Source: Sperchopsis tessellata (lineage: Eukaryota; Arthropoda; Insecta; Coleoptera; Hydrophilidae). Taken from it: a stretch of 28,402 nt of DNA. Shown one piece after another: positions 20,356-28,402 of the stretch. Under the pieces are notes generated by a model. The model had not been told where the DNA came from. It searched no databases and was given only the letters and a program-made list of their open reading frames with translations. The stretch spans positions 1-28,402 of the forward strand of contig JAWQRN010000560.1 in NCBI GenBank assembly GCA_033557685.1. Reading direction: 5' to 3'. Both the position numbers and the translations under genes were made by a program. How positions within the stretch are numbered: the first letter of the stretch is position 1; each line of letters starts with the position of its first letter.

Positions 20356-20774
20356 GTGAATAGCTTGGCAAAATGTCAACTTATGATAGGCGAAAAAAAA
20401 GACGTGAGCATCATAGAAAAGAATCCATCACTAAGTGTCTTGTTATACTTATACACGCTGTTTACTAAGATTATATCTCATAGAATATTAAAAACTATCG
20501 ACTACCAGCTACCGGAACAAACTGCGGTTCGAAAAAAGTACGGCACTGTAGGTCAATACGAAAATTGATCGTTCGTCCACTACCAAATATATTTTGGGCA
20601 GTTTTTTGACGTAATATTTAATATCAGAATAAGTCACATATTTAACAAAGCTATATTCCTAGTGAAGGTAGATGAAATTATCGTAGTCTACAAATATTTG
20701 ACAAACATGAGGGTTAGACAAGGTGATGTGATTTCCTGCAAATTATTTAGTTTCCCGATGTATGTTTTTTTAAC

Positions 20775-20777
20775 ATG

Positions 20778-20819
<42 letters not shown>

Positions 20820-21245
20820 TCTTTTTATTTTCTATTTAAATTCATTTATACCAAAACAATACATAGTACTGGTGTCTGGTTCTACATATTAATTCAAAAA
20901 CATAACTCATAAATCAACCCATTCCAACATCTCACTTTGTTTATTAATCCATATAGTCACCAAAACATCACAATTCAACACACAAACCAAAAACAGTAAT
21001 ACTAATTTGACTCCTCCAGTATCTTCCTTTTAAATGTTCTAGAAAACGCGTGACGATTTCGTCTAGATGAAATAATTTTTGGAAGTTCATTGAATGTCCT
21101 CAAACTGCGTTGAAGAATGCTGTATCTACCAATTTTTGTTCTTCTGTAATCAATGTGAATCTTGCTACTTGCTCTTGTTGAGTAAAGATGGAATTTACTG
21201 TTCTCAGTCAGGGGGATATTGCATTTTATCTTAAGGTTTTTGATA
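20775..21245 (-). mobile_element. 3' end of a Jockey/CR1-like LINE, nested antisense in RTE copy 2
   Basis: On the minus strand, 21245-21002 reads as an open C-terminus with RRTKIGRYSILQRSLRTFNE, LPKIISSRR and RTFKRKILEESN-stop (stop at 21002-21004). This is the short C-terminal tail typical of many LINE RT proteins (RT...G..S...R....N.LP...R...FK..L). After the stop comes about 200 bp of 3' UTR containing AATAAA-like signals, then a (TA)n run at 20777-20818 as the terminal repeat tail. RTE copy 2 is continuous on both sides once this piece is removed. A target-site duplication is not clear. Confidence 0.72.
20777..20818. repeat. (TA)n tract at the LINE 3' tail
   Basis: Alternating TA with one TTTA interruption, directly after the inferred LINE 3' UTR (minus strand). 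Confidence 0.9.
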
Positions 21246-21719
21246 GCGTTAGAAATTAGACTAGGAATTCACGAGGTGGAATATCGATGGAAAGCATCAT
21301 TTGCGTTATGCTAACGGAATTTTTCTACTAAGCGTAAATACAGAAGACAGCAGGATTATGTTAACTAATTTGAGTGAAGTCTCCTAATCAGTGGGTCTAA
21401 AAACGAACCTTAACAAACCTAAAGTCATGAGAGTGCTCCAAATAAACAACGAAACCAGCTTATTGAAATTTTCAATGAGTACATCTATCTAAACTACACA
21501 ATAAAACTTGTCAAGGATAATCAGATAGTGGAAATTTATTCACAAATAAGTTTGACCTGGGTGGCCTTTGGAGTATTGAGTATTATTCTAAAAGGTACAG
21601 ATGTTTTTCAAGTCGTGAAAAAAGAAGTCTTTAATAAATTCGTTCTACCAACCATGTCATGCAGTCCTGAGATAATAGCCTTGATAATTAAATGCGAAGA
21701 TCGACAAAGAATGATATAA

Positions 21720-22166
21720 TACTGAATAGAACGAGCAATAATTGGCGTTAGCTAGTGGAGCCACTCCAGCAATAGATATTTAAGAAGGATAACTACAGTC
21801 CAAGCTTTAGGCGACATAACCGGAGTGTGCGAAGGAAAATACAATAAAGCTATAGATAAATTAAAAATGATCTATCTACATTATAAAACATCAATATACA
21901 ACAGTAAGTGACATGAAAGAGATAAGAAACAAATTTATTATAATATTCTGTAACTAATAACAATACACTTAAACCATACACATATACACCCCCACATAAA
22001 TATCCTATTTCGCGCCAAATCGCCGCCTAATTTTACAAAATCACTTTATTGTGAGCTTCACCTACACTTTCAGCAAAAACTGTTTTCGTTACAAAATGTA
22101 CAGTTTTTATTATTGTATCTGATATATCGGTTTATTAGCTAAATATTTGTATTATCTCATATTTTC
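21720..22166. other. No recognised gene
   Basis: May hold the eroded 3' part of RTE copy 2 (up to about 21900), but no motif is legible. The remainder is AT-rich. Confidence 0.35.
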
Positions 22167-22250
22167 AAGGACTTATCGAAAAAATCTGAAAAATGTAAAA
22201 TCAGGTGGAACTCTCATCAGATTTATATATCGCTATACTTTTCTCTATTG
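22167..22250 (-). repeat. Dispersed repeat, inverted copy 1
   Basis: The reverse complement matches 22921-23001. The core CTGAAAAATGTAAAATCAGG with the following TGG (22186-22208) is 22/23 identical, with further matches TCGA, CAATAGA and AAAGTATA outward. Confidence 0.75.
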
Positions 22251-22920
22251 AAATAGAAAATTATAAAATAAATGTTTTACGTTTTGTTATATATTCCTTC
22301 GAAGATCACACAATTACATAAAAGATAAATAAATTAGTTTCCAGCTCATGACATTACTATCTGGATTTTTCATCTAAATATGCGATTGTATGATAATGTC
22401 TAAGATAAGGAAAAATACTGTTATAAAGTAATTTTGGGGGTGTTTATGTTAATTTAAAGATTTCTCTCACATCAGTAACACTACATAATTTAAACAAATA
22501 ATAAACAATTCAAATAATTACAATACAATAAAGATACAGACACAGATGGTAAAACAACATAAATACACTAATAAGAAAACTAAATCAAATCTATTTGATA
22601 CGTACATTAAACTGGGTACACACACCGTGGTGTTCATCCCACACAAAACTACCTACATGATTACCTCGTTTCTTGCACACTATCAGACTAACTTCAGAAT
22701 CTGACTGACTTCCTTAACATGTCCTTATTCTTTATTTATATAATAATTTACCAGGTCTCAGCTAAAGTGTAGTCATACATTAGATAACCACATGTGTCTG
22801 CTGACCCACAACAATTTCCCAACTTTTTACTAATAAATAATATATTACAGTCTTGCAATTCTTACATTTCATATTTGGTGTGATGAAATATACATATTGT
22901 ACATTTCTGTGAAAGTATGT
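22251..22920. other. Interior between the inverted repeats; no gene seen
   Basis: AT-rich sequence with no open frame of note. If the flanking repeats are element ends, this would be the body of a non-autonomous element. Nothing inside supports a transposase. Confidence 0.35.
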
Positions 22921-23001
22921 CAATAGAAAAACGTATATAAAAGGTATGTTGTAAACTCCACCTAATTTTACATTTTTCAGTTTTTCTCGAAAACGGTTTG
23001 G
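22921..23001 (+). repeat. Dispersed repeat, copy 2
   Basis: CAATAGAAAAACGTATATAA..., core CCACCTAATTTTACATTTTT-CAG at 22958-22980, then TCGAAAACGG. Inverted relative to 22167-22250. Confidence 0.75.
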
Positions 23002-23754
23002 GGTACCGAAACAACAATTTTATTCATTGGAAACAAGCTTTTACTAATAACTTTACCAATAATGTGATCACATGTATATAGCTATAAACAGAAATTTAAA
23101 CACCACTGATCAAACAATTATGGAGATATTTGTAAAAAGGTTCAAGTAAGTCACACTCATTGAAGGGTTTTATATCGACAGGGGTTGCATTTTCGAAATA
23201 AGTTACTATATTTTGTAAGATTTGATTATTTTTCGAATCTAGTAATTTTAGATATAAGTCAGAATAATTAAAATATATATCTAACTGGCATACTACGTAC
23301 AGAGTGCTAAGTAAGTTTAACTTAAATTTGTGAACATTTAAAGATATATATGTTTTCAAGAATTGAAAGCAACAATTTCATTTCTTAATAATAATGTAGT
23401 TGTTCAAATTTTAGGTGGCCTCTAGAATTTGATAAGTTTAAAAAAAATAAAAAAAACTTAGACTGGTAATCTAAAAGTGTAATACGAAATGTAGCATTAT
23501 ATTTAAAATTACAAACTTGGTATTGATATATCAGAAACGTCAATCCTGTACTGTTCTAAATAATTTTATAAAATCTAAGCTGTAACATAGTAGTACATTC
23601 GTATTTAAAGTTGGTTATTTAAATTCAATAAATTAATGGCTAGTGAAGGATTATTGACTCATCTGTATGTACGGAACATCGCTTTTATTCATGTCGTCTT
23701 ATCTCATATTTCTTAGTTTATAACTGTAACTCGATCATATTCACACTCACTTCT
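23002..23754. other. No recognised gene
   Basis: AT-rich sequence. The 87-codon minus-strand open stretch at 23096-23359 is low-complexity in composition and has no recognisable motif. Confidence 0.4.
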
Positions 23755-23885
23755 TGCCAAACCGAATTTAAAATATATTTTAATCACAACGTTGCCTAGT
23801 TACGGCTCTGAATCAGCACGAATGGAAGGAAACGAGCAAAGCGCAAAGGCTAAAGTAGAAGGCTTCATATTCAGGAAACGGTTCA
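23755..23885 (+). pseudogene. Possible LINE reverse-transcriptase C-terminal scrap
   Basis: One frame reads LKYILITTLPSYGSESARM followed by EGNEQSAKAKVEGFIFRKRF. This resembles the KIY-T-L-P-L-YGSE-W-M...K....EMRFLRR block that follows the RT domain in RTE/R1-type LINEs. It is only about 40 codons with no upstream support, so the call is tentative. Confidence 0.4.
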
Positions 23886-24144
23886 AATGGGTAGTAGGAG
23901 TGGGGATAAATTAGGGTGTCCGATAGTGCCACCGGTACCTTTTGCGTTTATTAAAATTCACATGTGCGGGTGGTGTTCGCTTTCGGACGTTTTTAGCCCC
24001 ATCCCCTGCATACTAAACAGCGGAGGGACGATCTCGCATCCTAGTCGGAGTCTCCGTATTTTAACAGATGCAATTTTAGATACAGAACAATCCGACCTTA
24101 ATGACTTAAATTTAATATCGTCGATCGCGATATAATAGTGAGAT
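23886..24144. other. Higher-GC block, unassigned
   Basis: CpG-containing sequence (GGTGGTGTTCGCTTTCGGACG near 23970, GGACGATCTCGCATCC near 24025). It is open on both strands (82 codons each) with no motif. It leads directly into the CpG-rich repeat copy B, so the two may be one older element. Confidence 0.35.
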
Positions 24145-24209
24145 GATTTAGTTTGGGGAAATGGCCGCGGAACCCGCACTTTATTTATTAGGCCTTCGTC
24201 TTCCAACAG
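24145..24209 (+). repeat. CpG-rich dispersed repeat, copy B
   Basis: GATTTAG...GGAAATGGCCGCGGAACCCG...TTATTTATTAGG...CGTCTTC, aligning with 15399-15463. Weaker upstream similarity runs back to about 24116 (ATCGTCGAT..CG.TATAAT). Confidence 0.75.
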
Positions 24210-25153
24210 TGGACATTACAACCATCGAAATTTAATGACTTTTATCTACCCTTACCAATACAAAAAGCGACAAATTTGTAATAAATCGAATATTCTGACC
24301 TATATTCCAGTTAAACAAAGGATATGTTCAAATGTCTTTATTGGGAAATAATCTGATTTTCAGGAATTAAATAGCACACTTGATTATATTATTTGCCGAT
24401 ACATCTTAAATATCGTTCAACTACTTTGAATAATTTAATAAGCATAAAAAGTAAATAAATCGCTACTTCTGGCAATCAAAGGAACTAAAGTAGAACTTAG
24501 GATAACCAGAGGTTCTGCTTACGGGCGCGTTTTTATATGCGCTGTTTCTTGTACTTCAAAAATAATAACGCGAAAGTTCTGCTGTGAAACATAGATACTG
24601 AAAGAAGACAAAAAAAGATGCCCAGTCAGTTATATTATTAAACATTATGTATATAAAACTTGTGCCGAACAAAGTGTTGGCTAAAGGTATCTTAATCAAG
24701 AAATGCCAAACCAAACGTATATTTAAGATATATAGAAATATAGCGCAAGGATGGACTTACAAAAAATAACAAGATCTAATAAACATATTTTCATTACACG
24801 CGGAAATTCTTCGAAGTTATTAAAATGCTCTTTATGATTTACGCCCTCTGACCTCCCTCCCACTATTCTAATGCGTATCGTTCACTGAGATGTTCGCTGA
24901 TTTACCGGAAGTTATTATTTGTTGCAGCTTCAGTTGGAATCACATATTTTCATATTTTAATCGCATAATTTTATGTATTCCATATCAACATGTCAGCAAA
25001 TAAAAAATTGAAAATTAAACAACAAGGTAGTAGATGATTGAGTCATGAAGAATGGTTTAGCAAATATAATATAATATAATACAGAAAATATTAATAGTCA
25101 ATTCCATGTTATTTGTAACGCAACACTAGTTTTACGCAATTTCAATGTAAAAC
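24210..25153. other. No recognised gene
   Basis: AT-rich sequence. No transposon ends or coding motifs recognised. Confidence 0.4.
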
Positions 25154-26314
25154 GTCATTTCTAAAGTTAACATAGAAACCTTTTTACTGTTATCAGAAAA
25201 AGAGAAGAACGGAAACTTCAATAATATCAATTAAAAACTTCAGTATTTCAATAAACATTTCACTGGCAAAATAGTAGTTTTTATTTATCATGTTTCACAC
25301 CAGAAACCACTCTCTAGTGAAAACTGCTTGAAAAAATGTTTCATACCTTGTTTGAATTTTAATAATAAATATTTCATCATTAAACATCTTTACGAATTGC
25401 TAGTAAGCAGAAATACAAATAAGATACAATGTTATTATTAAATAAGGATTTTTTAGATCAACTTATGTCATATTTGAAGTGAAAGAATATTTTCATTTAT
25501 TAGGAAGAAATTACAGATGTTACAGAAAAGATTCAGCTAGCAATTTTTGCAAGATATCCTTCTGATAACATTATGAGAAAAGAAATACTTAATTAAATGA
25601 CGTTAACCAATAGAACTGCGGATTTAGATATTTTTAATGAATTAAAAAGAGAATTTTCCCAAATAAAAATTTATCTAAAATTAAAAAAAAATAAAACCCA
25701 AGTAGGATTGATAAAAATATTGGCTTTGTTAAAAATTAAAAAAAAATTGGCCGTTACTGGACATTTATTGTATTATGCATCAGGAAGCCACTATGCATTG
25801 AATTTGTCAAATATTAGGTGATTTTGAGTATCAATATTCTGGATTATGGCCAAGTCGCAGTTAAATCATGACTCGATTTATATGTCTGATAAATGAGGTA
25901 GAACTTATTTCAGAATAAAAAGATCAAAACTTCCAAGAGCTCACGCACTTGACTTAACTGGATGTTTTTTTTATGATTTTTCTCAACATTTTAACGAATT
26001 ATACAAGAAACTTCAAGGTCGTGAACAGTTAATTTCAACTTTATACAAATCGTTTTGTAGTAGTAGTAGACATATTATTACATGATCTGCTTCCTGAACA
26101 AAATATTTTTTATCATCACCTTATTTTAAAAATGACTAAAATAGTCATATATTTTGAAAATTTATTAGCTGTTAATAATGGATATCAAAAACAATTCCAG
26201 AGAAGATTTCATCTACAATTATCCGAGGGAAGATTTCAACAGTTTCATTATATTAGTAAATCGTTCCGTTTTCTCAATTGTCTGCATTATATAAATATCA
26301 AGATTTCCAATTAA
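25154..26314 (+). pseudogene. Decayed coding region of unrecognised family
   Basis: Several consecutive stretches on the + strand stay open far longer than AT-rich noise should and join end to end: 25154-25427 (one stop), 25429-25818 in the next frame (three stops in 130 codons, including LLNKDFLDQLMSYLK and EEITDVTEKIQLAIFARYP), 25815-25862 in a third frame (GDFEYQYSGLWP), 25849-26086 (one stop; RTYFRIKRSKLPRAHALDLT, SQHFNELYKKLQGREQL) and 26053-26314 with no stop (VVVVDILLHDLLPEQNIF; IYFENLLAVNNGYQKQFQRR). Residue use is mixed and protein-like rather than the Lys/Ile/Asn runs of random AT-rich frames. I recognise no catalytic motif, zinc finger, signal peptide or membrane segment, and no terminal repeats flank it. 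It may be a host pseudogene, a transposon protein or an endogenised viral gene. The true ends are unknown. Confidence 0.5.
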
Positions 26315-26940
26315 TTTATTTTTAAGGTTTATCATTAGGTGTTTTTTACTTTTTAAAAACTGATGATGAAGTAAAATCCGAAAACATTTAAGCCATTGGT
26401 GAAATTTTAAACAATCACTCACAGCAAATCACACTAAAGAGGAATACCAGATATATTTGACAATTACTCCAATATCACACAATTCAAAGATGTGGACGGT
26501 TTTCTTCCTTAAAAATATAAAGACATAGACTATCCTTAATGAAGACGTACGATTGATTTGATCAAAACTAGAAACGTTCCCATGCAAGCCCCTCTAGGAT
26601 AGCTATCTAAAAAGCTTCACTAAATTTAAAGCAGACATATTGTTGATTATATACTTCTTGATTCTATAACTAGTGTACCTACGGTATAAGAGGTGTCTAT
26701 AGTGCATCTTTTACAAGATATATTAAATAGCACATCCATTTTATATTGAAAGCCTGAATGGAGTGTTTGCGAGCTTGCTGAGGATTGGAGCAAAATTTGT
26801 TGATGTAGAAAATACCTTCATTAGAGCGAAGACTAATAAGGAAACGTTAAATAGCAGAACTGAATTCTTTCGCTTCTATCAAATATATTGTTTTGAAGTA
26901 TTGACTATCGAATAAAATGAATTATCGGTAGTTATTATTC
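26315..26940. other. Possible tail of the unassigned coding remnant, then nothing recognised
   Basis: A short protein-like reading (GIPDIFDNYSNITQFKDVDG, about 26440-26500) suggests the remnant at 25154 may extend to about 26510. After that I see only AT-rich sequence. Confidence 0.3.
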
Positions 26941-27010
26941 GAAAGAATTATTTTTATTGAAATGATTTTTTGATAGGAATAATTTTCTCATTGGAATAAT
27001 TTTTTTAACG
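26941..27010. repeat. Degenerate 17-18 bp tandem repeat, four copies
   Basis: Units begin GAAAGAATTATTTTTATT, GAAATGATTTTTTGATAG, GAATAATTTTCTCATTG and GAATAATTTTTTTAACG. Imperfect and AT-rich. Confidence 0.6.
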
Positions 27011-27589
27011 ATGTATATTCATTCATTCAACCAAGCGCGATTACTCGGAGGGAGTGACTAAATGGCAACTCATGTGCTGCGTGATATTTCGATGAGGAGG
27101 TCTACCGACATAATAAGTTTTTATCAATAATGAGTGGCTAAATGGACGATGAATTCATACAAAAAAACTCTAAAAGTAAATAATGCATAAATTCGCATAG
27201 AAAGAATTAAGTAATATTAAATATTATTAATATTATAAGCATTTTGAAAATCTAGTTATACTATCCAAACAAACACAAATACAAACTATACATTTAGATC
27301 ATGAAATATAATTACATAAATGAATAGTCATTAGCAAAAATATATAATAATATTTCTATATAAGTTAATAACTAAATTGTTTCTTCATATTATTAATCTA
27401 CAGAGCTGTACAATTGTCTAGGTACTAATAAAAGATGATCGAAATAGTTTACTATAGTGCGTCAAATTAATGTTCACAATATCATTGTATGTGCCTTTGA
27501 CAACGGGCACAAATTCTTCCGCGATGTTGTAGTTGTAAACTAGTGCTATCAACCATTGTTTTTTTTTGACTAGTCAATTATCAAAAGGT
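27011..27589. other. No recognised gene
   Basis: AT-rich sequence. GAGTG.CTAAATGG occurs twice (near 27051 and 27131). A CpG-containing patch near 27500-27525 precedes the hairpin below and may belong to it. Confidence 0.4.
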
Positions 27590-27707
27590 GATAATCTGTT
27601 CGCCGATAAAACTGAATCCTACAACCATTTTCAGATCGGCTAGTCAGAGACATTCGCTCGCTATATGTCTGACTAGCCGAACTGATAATGGCGGGCGAAA
27701 GCTTATC
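27590..27707. repeat. Imperfect hairpin / MITE-like inverted repeat
   Basis: The inner stem 27632-27652 pairs with 27665-27684 (CGGCTAGTCAGA..CAT, one mismatch, one 2-base bulge, loop about 12). The outer stem GATAA....TTCGCC (from 27590) pairs with GGGCGAAAGCTTATC (to 27707). The left arm has about 20 extra bases (27605-27625). A further GACTAGTCA lies at 27568. It is non-coding. Confidence 0.7.
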
Positions 27708-28317
27708 TAAAAGCTCGTTCTTCTCAAATCTCGAAAGTCCATGCTAAACCAACGAAAGCATCCGTTAATTTCTAATTTCAAATCCAAGTTACTACATTTT
27801 GATTCAATATTCTTACGAAATTTTTAAAAAGAAGAGAAGTTTGTGGAGCAGATATTTAGTCTTTTGTATTCAATATGTTAAAATTATTTATATTTGAAAG
27901 TTACCAATTACCTTCATCTTTAGTGGTCTTTAAGTGAACTAATTAATATCTATATATCTACTATAAAATAAGTTTTCTATCGGTTAGTAAATCGGTTATG
28001 ATAATTATGTATAATTGCAAAGCAATATCTTCACTATCACATTAGTGAATGTTAACTCTGGAGGATTTAGCTGCATATTAGGAACTATAACATCAGGAAT
28101 TGTGAGTTGATTCGGCAAGGTACAACATTTACTGCTTATAGCAGTTCCGTAACTAATTCATAAATATTGTCTAATATATACCTAAATATAGCTATTTAAG
28201 CTACAAAAGTAAAATAGATAGGTGAACTTGATAACAATTCTGAAGCAAAGAAAACTCTGTCCGATGACAATCTAAAATAAACCTTCCAATCTTTAAATTA
28301 TTCCAACGCATCACAAA
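27708..28317. other. No recognisable feature
   Basis: AT-rich sequence up to the terminal microsatellite. Confidence 0.4.
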
Positions 28318-28319
28318 TA

Positions 28320-28402
<83 letters not shown>
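28318..28402. repeat. (TA)n microsatellite at the window's right edge
   Basis: Alternating TA with a TATG start and a short GTGTGTG interruption at 28371-28378. Continues off the window. Confidence 0.95.

Larger units (their letters stand above)
20356..21719 (+). mobile_element. RTE-like non-LTR retrotransposon, decayed and interrupted (copy 2)
   Basis: Same clade as the copy at 606. Legible blocks: LLYLYTLFTKIISHRIL with DYQLPEQTAVRKKYGTV (about 20440-20550; RT domains 2-3), MRVRQGDVISCKLFSF (20707-20754), then a 470-bp insertion (20775-21245), then resumption at NIDGKHHLRYANGIFLLS (about 21280-21333), SVGLKTNLNKPKVM (about 21390-21430) and EIYSQISLTWVAFGVLSIIL plus VFNKFVLPTMS (21528-21660). 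The catalytic FADD/YADD reads YANG (21306-21317). The AFVDYEKAFD region is missing between 20570 and 20680. The 5' endonuclease part is absent and the end beyond 21719 is unclear. It cannot be functional. Confidence 0.8.

Noticed and set aside
23096..23359. 87-codon minus-strand open stretch
   Set aside because: Rich in Asn, Leu, Tyr and Ile, as random AT-rich frames are, with no motif and no supporting neighbour.
24190..24225. GGCCTTCGTCTTCCAACAGT resembling the 3' end of RTE-type LINEs (GGCC..TGTCC..CAGTGGAC)
   Set aside because: The segment lies inside the block shared with 15399-15463, which explains most of it. No LINE coding precedes it directly.
1..28402. tRNA, rRNA or bacterial-style promoters and operons
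   Set aside because: No cloverleaf with a GGTTCGANNC-type B box, no rRNA core sequence and no intact clustered genes were seen on either strand by eye. A covariance search would be needed to exclude small RNAs fully.

Overview
The window is AT-rich eukaryotic DNA, most likely from an insect (an inference from the mobile-element families). I found no intact protein-coding gene, no rRNA or tRNA gene and no CRISPR array. Almost everything recognisable is a decayed, often nested transposable element: mariner DNA transposons of three kinds, non-LTR retrotransposons of RTE-like and Jockey/CR1-like type, a hAT (Charlie/Buster-like) remnant, and several foldback or hairpin repeats. (TA)n tracts bound both ends. 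No operon or prokaryotic signal is visible. The window reads as intergenic or deep-intronic DNA of a repeat-rich genome.

Layout. 606-2245 (+) is a 5'-truncated RTE-like retrotransposon. 2270-7370 is about 5 kb with no recognised feature beyond a short TA tract. 7370-8038 (-) is a second LINE family with its RT palm mostly deleted. It abuts an 838-bp internally deleted mariner (8041-8878, - strand transposase) with clear inverted ends and TA duplication. 9359-11717 is the most striking object: a large foldback in which about 175-bp tandem units run inward from both ends and meet head to head without a spacer (4 units left, 7 right). 12030-12750 is a higher-GC stretch with splice-acceptor-like tracts. 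13507-13790 is a hairpin carrying a Penelope-like terminal motif. 14335-14960 (+) is a second, heavily decayed mariner. 15300-15640 is CpG-rich. 15988-16830 (+) is a hAT remnant. 17081-18264 (- strand transposase) is the best preserved mariner, Hsmar1/cecropia-like, with both ends present.

20356-21719 (+) is a second RTE copy split by an antisense 3' fragment of a Jockey/CR1-like LINE (20775-21245). 22167-23001 is framed by a pair of inverted dispersed repeats. 23755-23885 may be another RT scrap. 24145-24209 is a CpG-rich block homologous to 15399-15463. 25154-26314 holds a run of unusually open, frame-shifted coding-like sequence that I could not assign; it is the best candidate for an undescribed gene remnant. 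27590-27707 is another imperfect hairpin.

The elements do not form a pathway. They record successive insertions, internal deletions and point decay. All three LINE RT copies that reach the YADD/FADD box have lost it, and each mariner shows loss of at least one catalytic aspartate. All family names come from motif recognition by eye, without database searches.
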